From G025836975 sp040391135 (GTDB lineage: Bacteria > Pseudomonadota > Gammaproteobacteria > Burkholderiales > Burkholderiaceae_B), in assembly GCA_040391135.1 (NCBI GenBank), contig JBEBYL010000013.1:14664-78663 (forward strand): DNA of 64,000 bases, written 5' to 3'. The position numbers were made by a program, and so were the translations under genes. Shown in pieces: positions 9,591-17,729 of the stretch; position 1 is the first letter of the stretch; every line of letters begins with the position of its first letter. Under the pieces are notes generated by a model, which worked only from the letters and a program-made list of their open reading frames with translations, searched no databases and had not been told where the DNA came from.

Positions 9591-9971
9591 ATGAATCTTC
9601 CTAGCGACCGCAAGTACACGTCCTCGCACGAGTGGGTAAAAGCCGAAGGCGACCTGCTGATGGTGGGCATTACCGATACCGCGCAAGACCAACTGGGCGA
9701 CCTGGTCTTCGTGGGCGACGTCAATCCGGGCGCCAGCCTGAAGGCGGGCGAGACGGCTGGCGTGGTGGAATCGGTCAAGGCCGCCTCCGACATCTACGCA
9801 CCGGTGGACGGCGAAATCGTTGCCTTCAACGAAGACCTCAACGATCAGCCCAACCTGATCAACGAAGCCGCCTTCGATACCTGGATCTTCAAGATCAAGC
9901 CCGTCAATGCCGCGGATGCCGACGGCTTGCTGGACGGCGCCGGCTACGAAGCCCTTGTCAACGCTGGCTGA
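9591..9971 (+). CDS. gcvH: Glycine cleavage system H protein
   Basis: A 126-residue lipoyl carrier protein that shuttles the aminomethyl group between the P, T and L proteins. The lipoylated lysine is K63 in the ESVKAASD motif, on the hairpin of a biotinyl/lipoyl fold. SHEWV near the N-terminus and the C-terminal acidic region are typical. It lies 48 bases after gcvT and 47 before gcvP, on the same transcript under the glycine riboswitch. Confidence 0.97.
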   Translation: MNLPSDRKYTSSHEWVKAEGDLLMVGITDTAQDQLGDLVFVGDVNPGASLKAGETAGVVESVKAASDIYAPVDGEIVAFNEDLNDQPNLINEAAFDTWIFKIKPVNAADADGLLDGAGYEALVNAG

Positions 9972-10018
9972 TTTTTTTTAATGCCTTTGCTGCGAACCTG
10001 TTCTGTTTAGGTTGATTT

Positions 10019-12922
10019 ATGTTGCGTGAACTAGACCCTCATTCCGATTTCATTCCCCGGCATATCGGCCCGGGCCAGGCCGACCAGGCCAAGATGCTGG
10101 CTGCGATCGGCGTTCCCGACCTGCACAGCCTTATCCAGGAAGTCGTGCCGCCCAGTATCCTGAAGCGCGGCGCCCTGAGCCTGCCGGCTTCGCGCAGCGA
10201 GGCCGATGCGCTGGCCGAGCTGAAGGAAATCGCGGGACGGAATCAGGTGTTCCGCAACTATATTGGGCAAGGGTATTACGGTACCCACGTGCCCAATGTC
10301 ATCCTGCGCAACATCCTTGAGAACCCCGCCTGGTACACGGCCTACACGCCGTACCAGCCAGAGATCTCGCAGGGCCGCCTTGAGGCGCTCCTTAATTACC
10401 AGACCATGGTGGCCGATCTTACCGGCCTGGACATCGCCAACGCTTCGCTGCTGGACGAAGGCACGGCGGCCGCCGAAGCCATGACCCTGGCACGCCGCGG
10501 CTCACGCTCCAAAAGCAAGGTTTTCTTCGCCTCGGTGCATTGCCATCCGCAGACGATAGAGCTGCTGCGCACCCGCGCCAGCGGGCTGGACATCGACGTG
10601 GTGGTGGGCGACGAGGGGCAAGGCCTGCCCGAATGCTTTGGCGTATTGCTCCAGTATCCGAACAGCCTGGGCGGCGTTGCCGATTACCGCGCCTTGACGG
10701 AATCCGCGCATGCGCAGGGCGCCGTGGTGGCCGTCGCCACCGACTTGCTGGCGCTGGCCCTGTTGGCCGCGCCGGGTGAATGGGGCGCCGATATCGCCAT
10801 TGGTTCGGCGCAGCGCTTCGGCGTGCCGCTGGGCTTTGGCGGCCCGCATGCCGGCTTCATGGCCTGCAAGGACGCCTTCAAGCGCAACATGCCGGGCCGT
10901 CTGGTCGGCGTGTCCAAGGACAGCCAGGGCGCGCCCGCATTGCGCCTGGCCCTGCAAACGCGCGAGCAGCATATACGCCGCGAGAAAGCCACATCCAACA
11001 TCTGCACTGCGCAAGTGCTGCTGGCCGTGATGGCCGGCATGTATGCCGTCTGGCACGGTCCGGCCGGCATCAAGCGCATCGCCCAACGCGTGGCCTACCT
11101 GACCGCCTTCCTGCGCGATGCGCTGGCCGAATTGGGCGTGGCGTCGGTCAACAAACAATTCTTCGATACCTTGCTGCTGGACACCGGCGCAGCCACGCAA
11201 GCCATCGTGAAGGCCGCACAGGCGGCCTCCATCAACCTGCGCCAAGTCGACGGCAAGCAGTTGGCCGTGTCGCTGGACGAAACCGTGACGGTCGACGATG
11301 TGCATGCCTTGCTGCAGGCCTTCGCTGAAGGCCTGGGCAAATCATGGGACGCATCGGCCAAGCGCACATTGCCCGCCCAGCACGGCGTTCCATCCGCCTT
11401 GCTGCGCCAGTCCGCCATCCTGACCCATCCGGTGTTCTCGCGCATCCAGTCCGAAACCGACATGCTGCGTTATCTGCGCGCCCTGGCAGACAAGGACCTG
11501 GCATTGGATCGCACCATGATCCCGCTGGGCTCCTGCACCATGAAGCTCAATGCCACGGCCGAGATGATCCCCGTCACCTGGCCAGAATTCGGCGCCATGC
11601 ACCCATTTGCGCCCGCCTCGCAAAGCCAGGGCTACAAAGAGCTTATCGATCGCCTGTCGGCCGCCTTGTGCGAGATCACCGGCTACGACTCCATCAGCCT
11701 GCAACCCAACTCGGGCGCGCAGGGCGAATTCGCCGGCCTGCTGGCCATTCGCGGCTACCATCAGGCCAACGGCCAGCATCAGCGCAATGTGTGCCTGATA
11801 CCGGCCTCGGCGCACGGCACGAATCCCGCTTCGGCCCAGTTGGCCGGCATGGACGTGGTCGTGGTGGCATCGGACGATAACGGCAACGTCGATGTGGCCG
11901 ACCTGAAAGCCAAGATAGCCAGCGTGGGCGACCGTCTTGCCGCCCTGATGATCACCTATCCGTCCACGCACGGCGTGTTCGAGACCGCGGTCACCGAGAT
12001 CTGCGCGCTGGTGCACGATGCCGGCGGCCAGGTCTACCTGGACGGCGCCAACATGAACGCCATGGTGGGCCTGGCCCAGCCCGGCAAGTTCGGCTCCGAC
12101 GTTTCGCACTTGAACCTGCACAAGACCTTCTGCATTCCGCACGGCGGCGGCGGCCCGGGCGTGGGTCCGGTGGCCGTTCGCTCGCACCTGGCGCCATACC
12201 TGCCGGGCATCGTCGACGAAGCCGGCAAGCTGCCCGAAGGCACGGCGGTGGGTCCCGTTTCGGCGGCGCCATACGGCTCGGCCAGCATCCTGCCCATACC
12301 GTATCTGTACATTGCCATGATGGGCGCGGAAGGCCTGTTGCAGGCTACGGAAGTGGCCATACTGAACGCGAACTACATTGCCGCGCGCCTGCGCGACCAT
12401 TATCCGGTGCTGTACGCGGGCAAGAATGGCCACGTGGCGCACGAGTGCATATTGGACATCCGGCCGATCAAGGATGCCTGCGGCATCTCGAACGAGGATG
12501 TCGCCAAGCGCCTGGTGGATTACGGTTTCCATGCGCCGACGATGAGCTTTCCGGTGGCGGGCACGCTGATGGTGGAGCCCACGGAATCGGAAGGGCTGGC
12601 TGAGCTGGATCGCTTCATCGATGCGATGATCGCCATCCGCGCGGAGATCGCCGAGGTGGAACGCGGCGAGAAAGACGCGCAAGACAATGTGCTGCGTAAT
12701 GCTCCGCATACGGCGCAGATGCTGCTGTCGACGGAATGGCATCACGATTACACGCGTGAGAAGGCGGCTTATCCGGTCGCCAGCTTGCGAGATGGGAAGT
12801 ACTGGCCGCCGGTTTCGCGGGTGGACAATGCCTATGGGGACAGGAATCTGGTGTGTTCCTGCCCGCCTATGTCGGCGTATGAGGATGATGCGGCGGCTGT
12901 TGCTTCTGAGGCTTCGGTTTAG
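10019..12922 (+). CDS. gcvP: Glycine dehydrogenase (decarboxylating), P protein
   Basis: A 967-residue homodimer-type P protein in which the two subunits found separately in many bacteria (GcvPA and GcvPB) are one chain. It decarboxylates glycine with PLP and loads the methylamine onto lipoyl-GcvH. The PLP lysine is K702 in NLHKTFCIPHGGGGPG. The N-terminal half (to about 450) is the degenerate aminotransferase-like domain. The start at ATG 10019 gives the expected FIPRHIGP beginning. It is the last gene of the glycine cleavage operon, followed by a strong intrinsic terminator about 95 bases downstream. Confidence 0.97.
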   Translation: MLRELDPHSDFIPRHIGPGQADQAKMLAAIGVPDLHSLIQEVVPPSILKRGALSLPASRSEADALAELKEIAGRNQVFRNYIGQGYYGTHVPNVILRNILENPAWYTAYTPYQPEISQGRLEALLNYQTMVADLTGLDIANASLLDEGTAAAEAMTLARRGSRSKSKVFFASVHCHPQTIELLRTRASGLDIDVVVGDEGQGLPECFGVLLQYPNSLGGVADYRALTESAHAQGAVVAVATDLLALALLAAPGEWGADIAIGSAQRFGVPLGFGGPHAGFMACKDAFKRNMPGRLVGVSKDSQGAPALRLALQTREQHIRREKATSNICTAQVLLAVMAGMYAVWHGPAGIKRIAQRVAYLTAFLRDALAELGVASVNKQFFDTLLLDTGAATQAIVKAAQAASINLRQVDGKQLAVSLDETVTVDDVHALLQAFAEGLGKSWDASAKRTLPAQHGVPSALLRQSAILTHPVFSRIQSETDMLRYLRALADKDLALDRTMIPLGSCTMKLNATAEMIPVTWPEFGAMHPFAPASQSQGYKELIDRLSAALCEITGYDSISLQPNSGAQGEFAGLLAIRGYHQANGQHQRNVCLIPASAHGTNPASAQLAGMDVVVVASDDNGNVDVADLKAKIASVGDRLAALMITYPSTHGVFETAVTEICALVHDAGGQVYLDGANMNAMVGLAQPGKFGSDVSHLNLHKTFCIPHGGGGPGVGPVAVRSHLAPYLPGIVDEAGKLPEGTAVGPVSAAPYGSASILPIPYLYIAMMGAEGLLQATEVAILNANYIAARLRDHYPVLYAGKNGHVAHECILDIRPIKDACGISNEDVAKRLVDYGFHAPTMSFPVAGTLMVEPTESEGLAELDRFIDAMIAIRAEIAEVERGEKDAQDNVLRNAPHTAQMLLSTEWHHDYTREKAAYPVASLRDGKYWPPVSRVDNAYGDRNLVCSCPPMSAYEDDAAAVASEASV

Positions 12923-13017
12923 GCTTTTGTGCTCTGCTGTTGCATTGAAGGCTGTGGCGACGGTTGTTGCTACAGCCTTAGTTTTCTGTAGACGTGCTTT
13001 TTGACGTGGATGCCCTT

Positions 13018-13039
13018 ACTGCCTGGGGCAGTTTTTTTT
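13018..13039 (+). terminator. Intrinsic terminator of the gcvTHP operon
   Basis: A perfect 6-bp stem ACTGCC/GGCAGT with a three-base loop is followed at once by eight T residues. It lies about 95 bases after the gcvP stop and before the convergent YciI-like gene, so it is the natural end of the riboswitch-controlled operon. Confidence 0.85.
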
Positions 13040-13103
13040 GCCTCAGCATTCGGTTCTTGAGACGCTGGCGGGCGGGAGGGGTGGGGCTCCGGCACGTCTA
13101 GCG

Positions 13104-13121
13104 GCCCGGCCAAGGCCGGGC
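13104..13121. repeat. Short perfect GC inverted repeat in intergenic DNA
   Basis: GCCCGGCC and GGCCGGGC pair perfectly around an AA loop. There is no T tract. It sits in the convergent gap after the gcvP terminator and marks the edge of the accessory segment. It may be a single copy of a dispersed palindromic element, a back-up hairpin or chance; one window cannot tell. Confidence 0.4.
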
Positions 13122-13163
13122 TTCCCGCGCCTTCCTGGTCCGTGTGAGCGTCGATCGAACTCC

Positions 13164-13493
13164 CTACGGCTGTTCCAGTGGCCATACCTCAACGACGCCG
13201 TGTGCAACAGCACAAGGAGTTCGCGACACCATGTCTATAGCCTCGGCCAAATCGACAGCCTCGATGACGGCAAAGCCAGCCACTGGCAAGGGCGAGTTCA
13301 TGAATGGCCCGTTCGTCGTTTCAACGTGAACAGCATCAGGATTGCGCACCTGGACCGGACTGCCTGCGATGCCCATCAGCATTCCGTCTTTTTGCAACTT
13401 TGCATCGTGCGCATGGGCTGCGTCGCGGATGGCGGCTGCGGTACGGTCGTAACCCTCTTGCTCTCCATATCCGATCGTTATGAACTTTGGCAT
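13164..13493 (-). CDS. YciI/YCII-related (DGPF) domain protein
   Basis: A 109-residue protein of the YCII-related/DGPF family: small dimeric alpha-beta barrel proteins found near sigma factors or as stress accessories, without a settled reaction. Visible pieces are a beta strand MPKFITIGYG, a central helix rich in Ala, a strand ending TNGPFMNSPLPVAGFAVIEA and a C-terminal GVVEVWPL, which is the usual family ending (VEVRPL). The start is ATG 13493 because an exact AAGGAG lies eight bases upstream; a longer upstream extension has no family similarity. No companion sigma factor is visible. It is convergent with gcvP and may belong to the accessory segment. Confidence 0.72.
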   Translation of the reverse strand: MPKFITIGYGEQEGYDRTAAAIRDAAHAHDAKLQKDGMLMGIAGSPVQVRNPDAVHVETTNGPFMNSPLPVAGFAVIEAVDLAEAIDMVSRTPCAVAHGVVEVWPLEQP

Positions 13494-13743
13494 GGGTCGT
13501 CTCCTTAAGATTGCGGGGCGGGAAGACTCGTCAGCAAACCGTTTGCCAAAGCCTGAAATAGTGAAGGCTGCTTCCGACCCAGAGCGGAAGTCCGGCCGAC
13601 GAAAGCCTATGGCTGCTTCGCAGCGAAGGCCGTCCTTCGACTGGACGCGTGAGAATGCCAGCAATCTAGCAGTCTCCGAGCACTCATCGTTGCTAAACGT
13701 TGCCGTCCAGGCTGTGCGTGGATGCCGATAGCGCGTGAACACG

Positions 13744-15372
13744 CTACGCCTTTTTCTTTCCCTTTTTCGGGGGGATTGTGACTGTCTTCGCGTATATGTC
13801 GTTCACGGATATCTTTAGAAGTTCGACCTTGTATCCGAAGCCCCGAAGCACCTTGCGCGTATTGACAAGATTGACCTTGGAAAAAAAAGGTAAATGCAAG
13901 TCAGCGCCTGGCGCATCACTGATGACGGCATAGGTGATTGTGAAGGATTCATGCTCCGGCTTCGGCTCGATCCTCATAAGTTCGCGGTGGGTCGGCGCAA
14001 GCTGTGCTCGGACTTTCTCACGAAATTTAGGGTCGATTTGAATGAGTTGACCGGATACGAAGCCTTGAGCGAACAGGTGGCTCAAGACGCTGGACTTGCC
14101 GTACATTTTGACGTGGATCAGTTCGCGGTTGGATGAGAAAAGATCGCAGATCTCGACCTGTCCGTGGCCTCCGCCGTGCATGACTTTCTTCTTGTCATCG
14201 AGCAGGTCGTAGATCGCCGGTTCGAGCGCTGCCACCTGTGCGTTATACGCCCCTTCTCCGCCACCCTGATATTCGGGTAGCTTGATAGTCGACGGCGGGA
14301 TCGCCGCATAGTCTTGGTTCGTCCGTTCGACGAAATCCTTGGCGATACTGAACCACTTGCCATCATTCAGGACATGTGTGACGCCGTCGAGTTCGATCTC
14401 CGCATAGAGGCACTTGAATACTGGCCACGACTTGAAAACCTTCTTATGGTCCGCGTCGGCGCAATGAACGTGGCGCGCACGCAGCGCCTCAAGAGTGATC
14501 GGTCCATCGACAGTGTCGCGAAACCCCTCCATATTGATGTCAGGGTGAAGAATGCCGCCGCCGTAGGGTGAATACATGAACCCCTTGACCATCGTCCATT
14601 CGATGATTTCCGGAATCGACAGCCAGATGCCGTCGAATTGGTCTGCGGCCATTCTTGCTTCGAGGGCGTTCTCGAGGGCGCTTATGACCGCTGCACTCTT
14701 GGTTGTCGAGATGTTGTTGACCCATTGATAGTCCTCTGCGTTTAGTTCGGCTTCGAAAAGTTTCCGGTACTGATCGAGCAAAAACGGGAGGTCGGAAAGA
14801 TCCAACTTGACCGAGACAGCCAACGCGTCACTGCCTGCCATGCGGTTGCCGAGGATCGAATTCTTGGGTGCGCCGACGATGGCCTTCAGCATGTCCTGCT
14901 CAACACTCAGACCGAACTGATCCGGCGTCGTCTCCTGGCCGGATTGGATGCGCATGTGGCTCTCAATGGCATTCAGCGATTGCACATCGACGCAGCGGAA
15001 CGTCTTGGGATCAACGGCATTGAGAGCGCAGAGAAGCCCGAAGCGCTCTTCGATCACATCATCTCTCAGAAGGAAGCGTCCGCCCTGACCGAAGGCCAGG
15101 ACAAAACTGCGTTCGTTGATCTTGACGAAAAAGGCAGCAGCGACGCCCTCAACGGCCAGACCCTTCGGGTTGATGAACTCCTTAAACAGTGCCGACCATT
15201 TCGGCGGTGACGGAGGATTCTTCCTGACAAAAAGCTGTCCGGCCCCGTGGCCCGCGATGGCAACCTCAACGGGCGCGTCGCAGGCTTCGATCTTTATAAC
15301 TTGGTGATTGGTCGTAAATTGTTGTTTGATGAGGAAGATGCTGAGATGGTTGACTTTCTTTTCTTGTGGCAT
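13744..15372 (-). CDS. TIGR04141/DUF6119-family sporadically distributed protein
   Basis: A 542-residue protein that I recognise as the TIGR04141 (DUF6119) family, named sporadically distributed because it occurs patchily, often on plasmids and islands. No catalytic function is established. It begins with a short beta-rich region (LSIFLIKQQF), carries the family-like segments FGQGGRFLL and FGLLCALN, a central stretch around GIWLSIPEIIEW, and GGGHGQVEICDLF with KMYGKSSVLSHLFAQG, and ends in a Lys-rich tail. The start is ATG 15372 with GGAGGAG about eight bases upstream. Base composition is visibly less GC-rich than the gcv genes. It is flanked by poorly coding DNA and a broken HNH gene, which fits horizontal transfer. 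Confidence 0.8.
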   Translation of the reverse strand: MPQEKKVNHLSIFLIKQQFTTNHQVIKIEACDAPVEVAIAGHGAGQLFVRKNPPSPPKWSALFKEFINPKGLAVEGVAAAFFVKINERSFVLAFGQGGRFLLRDDVIEERFGLLCALNAVDPKTFRCVDVQSLNAIESHMRIQSGQETTPDQFGLSVEQDMLKAIVGAPKNSILGNRMAGSDALAVSVKLDLSDLPFLLDQYRKLFEAELNAEDYQWVNNISTTKSAAVISALENALEARMAADQFDGIWLSIPEIIEWTMVKGFMYSPYGGGILHPDINMEGFRDTVDGPITLEALRARHVHCADADHKKVFKSWPVFKCLYAEIELDGVTHVLNDGKWFSIAKDFVERTNQDYAAIPPSTIKLPEYQGGGEGAYNAQVAALEPAIYDLLDDKKKVMHGGGHGQVEICDLFSSNRELIHVKMYGKSSVLSHLFAQGFVSGQLIQIDPKFREKVRAQLAPTHRELMRIEPKPEHESFTITYAVISDAPGADLHLPFFSKVNLVNTRKVLRGFGYKVELLKISVNDIYAKTVTIPPKKGKKKA

Positions 15373-15754
15373 CGGCTGGTTCTCCTCCAGAAAAGTGCTT
15401 ATGTGGCTAGTTGGCCTTCAAGTCAACCGCCACTATCCTCAAAATTGAGTAGATCGACCACTACCAGGCAGCACCGTTTTCTTCAAAACCGGATGGCCAC
15501 ACGTTGCCTCATTTCTCGGATATGTGGCTGCCGCGACGACTCTCACTTCCTTCTGGCGACATAGCAACGGCTACTGATCGAATCACCCGACAGAGACGCA
15601 ACTTCGGCCCGGTTTCTCTCGCAGCGAAAGCCGGTCTTCAGCCGGGCAGACACGAGCGACTGCAACAAGCCCCGCATTGAGTAGCTGCAATGGCACACGG
15701 CGGAAACGGATCATCTTGCAAGCACCTGATCGCGGAATAAATCATCATGTAATC
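15373..15754. other. Non-coding gap in the accessory segment
   Basis: No convincing gene on either strand in 382 bases. It includes the ribosome binding site of the TIGR04141 gene at its left end. Positions 15619-15642 resemble 13618-13641 on the other side of the TIGR04141 gene (shared TCGCAGCGAA then GCCG and CTTC), which suggests degenerate repeat or mobile-element scar DNA rather than regulatory sequence. Confidence 0.5.
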
Positions 15755-16234
15755 TCACGTACAACCCCTCGCTAGACATCGCAACCAGGAGGTCGCGGTT
15801 TTGGTGTCACTATGCATGTCAAAGTGCTGGCTCAAGAAAATTAGCTCCAACGCCTTGCCAGAGTCTGGAGTCTCTGCAGCCAATTGGATACGCTGAAGAA
15901 ACGCCCTGCGGAGTGCTCGCAGGTCTTCCTTCGGATAACCGTCTGCATCCCGATCGGTCTTCTCGTGGCAACTAGGACATGCAAGGATCAGATTTTCGGT
16001 ATCGTTGGTCAGGACCTCAGCTTCCACAGCGCTGTGCTCACATTCTCCCCGCGGCCCGTTAGGACTTGCCGGCAGAATGTGGGCGACCTCGCCTCAGTTC
16101 ATTCTCGTGCCTACTCGAAAATCCTTCCTTAGATCTGTTCCACACGGCTCACAATGTCCAGCGGTGCGAATCCAGACAATGTTTCGAACTTCAGGTTTGG
16201 TGTGAAACCGATCATCAGCCTTGGAAGTAGCCAC
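15755..16234 (-). pseudogene. HNH endonuclease gene broken by an in-frame TGA
   Basis: Read from GTG 16234 (GAGG six bases upstream) the frame gives an HNH nuclease start with a CEPCG knuckle, runs into TGA at 16096-16094 (codon 47), then continues in the same frame with GEVAHILPASPNGPRG and NLILACPSCHEKTDRD, the beta-beta-alpha-metal core. Together the two halves make a standard HNH domain of about 120 residues with only the stop interrupting it. A CGA-to-TGA or TGG-to-TGA change would explain it. The C-terminal 15 residues look unrelated to the family, so the 3' end may be truncated too. A GTG at 16027 could start a fragment but would miss the first His. Intact relatives act as DNA nucleases, often in defence loci. 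A sequencing error cannot be excluded. Confidence 0.75.
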
Positions 16235-16602
16235 TTTTTTCCTCACGCTTTGGCCTTCCCATCTCGCCGCTGCTTTGTTGTTCCCATTGCCACCCTTGTC
16301 GCAATTCGTTCCTAAAAGATTATGTGCGCTCTAGTCCAACCGTCATTAATTGTGGCACAATTTATTAACAATAGGTTACATCAATTGTTAATTCGAGAGT
16401 AAGAGATTTCGAAGGAACAGTGGGCGGCAGATATAAGCCATCCCTACTTTTGCCCATTTAACCGTCGTTATTGGCAACAACCTGAACGGCGGACAACTGG
16501 AATGCGAACTGGTGGTCCCTACTCAATCCTGTCCTTGAGGAATTGCCCACGTATCCCGAATTGCGTTCTGTCCATCAGTAGAAAATCAAACAGGAGCGCT
16601 CC
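16235..16602. promoter_or_regulatory. Divergent AT-rich regulatory gap with two palindromes
   Basis: This 368-base gap separates the HNH pseudogene (minus) from the DUF4062 operon (plus). Its middle is strikingly AT-rich. Two perfect inverted repeats lie side by side: AATTGT-GGC-ACAATT at 16348-16362, and ATTAACAAT (16364-16372) with ATTGTTAAT (16384-16392), 11 bases apart. Spacing and symmetry look like operator half-sites for a dimeric repressor. No regulator gene lies next to it. I could not assign a confident -35/-10 pair. Nothing coding is visible in the rest of the gap. Confidence 0.5.
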
Positions 16603-17718
16603 TTGGCTAAACCCCTTATCAGAGTAATGCTGTCCAGCCGATGTCTCGACCCGTTTCCCATGGGCAGCAAGTCCACACTGACTGACCTACGAAGGGAACT
16701 GAAAACCGAGATCGAGTCCGCCCACGCGCTAGGGCGCAGGCTATTCGAGGTCTGGATCAACGAAGACGCGCCGCCGGCCGAAGGCACACGGGACAGTTGG
16801 GATGCCTGCCTACAGGCCGTACGCGATTGTGATGTGCTCATCGTGCTATCGAATGGCAATGCGGGCTGGGCCGCGGGCGAGCAGGACATCGGCATTTGCC
16901 ACGCAGAGTACATGGAGGGCCTTCGCTCCGCGCAGGCCAAGGTGCGCCTAGTGGTTTTGCCGACGGTGGCCGACGATAAGGGTCGTGCAGGCGCGCGCAA
17001 CCGGCGCTTCCAAGAGTATCTCGCGCGGCAGACTGCCTTCCGGGGCGGTGAAGTGAAGACGGTCGCCGATGCAAAAAAACGCGTGTTCGAGGCGCTCTCG
17101 GATGCCGTGGTCTCGCTGACGCAACGAGGCGTGCAAGCTGGCGCATCGACGCGCTTCGATGTCGGCGCGGCCCTGGACTGGACCCGGCTCGACTTCCGTC
17201 AACGAAAAATGGCTATGGAATCGACGCTCAAAACAGCCTTGGGCGGGCTCAAGGGTGCCAAGGCGCTGGACGGTGGTGTGGTGGTCAGCCTGGATGGCAA
17301 GGACGTAGCAGTGGTGGTTCACGCGATTCCGGCCTCGCTCAGCGTGGCCGCCGCACGCGAGTTAGTAGGACGGCCCTTCCTAGAGGATCACCAGCGCATC
17401 GAGTTGCTGACTTCGGCACACGGGCCATTGCATCTGATTGCCTGTCACCGGGGCGCGACGGAAACCCAGGCTACGTCGCTTCTGGGATTTCCGGACGCGA
17501 CGGTGGTGAGCGGCCCCTTTGGGGTATTCGTGGCCGATGACGTGCAGAAGGTGCAATTCGCCTTCTTGGCTAACTGCCGAGACGACTCACAGACGCGACA
17601 CGCCAGTCAACGTTTTTTTGAATGGTTGCAACAGACCGGTGAAGGGACGCTGGTGGCACGCAGGGCGGTGTCTCGCGCTCGGATCGTCAAGGTGGTGGCG
17701 AAAGAAATGAATACCTGA
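16603..17718 (+). CDS. DUF4062-type TIR-like protein, first gene of a two-gene operon
   Basis: A 371-residue protein. Residues about 5-120 look like a DUF4062 domain, a Rossmann-like fold related to TIR, SEFIR and nucleoside deoxyribosyltransferase domains: strand with RVMLSSR, helix LTDLRRELKTEI, strand LFEVWINED, SWDACLQAVRDCDVLIVLSN, and the acidic E93 and E102 in GEQDIGICHAEY, positioned like catalytic Glu in related NAD or nucleoside glycohydrolases. The C-terminal half (about 190-371) is not recognised. The start is TTG 16603 with GGAG six bases upstream. An AGGAGG and an 11-base gap link it to the phosphatase gene, so the two are probably co-expressed. NADase activity is inference. Confidence 0.6.
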   Translation: MAKPLIRVMLSSRCLDPFPMGSKSTLTDLRRELKTEIESAHALGRRLFEVWINEDAPPAEGTRDSWDACLQAVRDCDVLIVLSNGNAGWAAGEQDIGICHAEYMEGLRSAQAKVRLVVLPTVADDKGRAGARNRRFQEYLARQTAFRGGEVKTVADAKKRVFEALSDAVVSLTQRGVQAGASTRFDVGAALDWTRLDFRQRKMAMESTLKTALGGLKGAKALDGGVVVSLDGKDVAVVVHAIPASLSVAAARELVGRPFLEDHQRIELLTSAHGPLHLIACHRGATETQATSLLGFPDATVVSGPFGVFVADDVQKVQFAFLANCRDDSQTRHASQRFFEWLQQTGEGTLVARRAVSRARIVKVVAKEMNT

Positions 17719-17729
17719 GGAGGCTGAAC

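Noticed and set aside
12960..13040. A small RNA between gcvP and the terminator
   Set aside because: The hairpin with T tract is explained as the end of gcvTHP; no promoter pair precedes it.
15755..16234. A frameshift in the HNH gene
   Set aside because: Careful re-reading of the minus strand shows both halves in the same frame with only a TGA between them.
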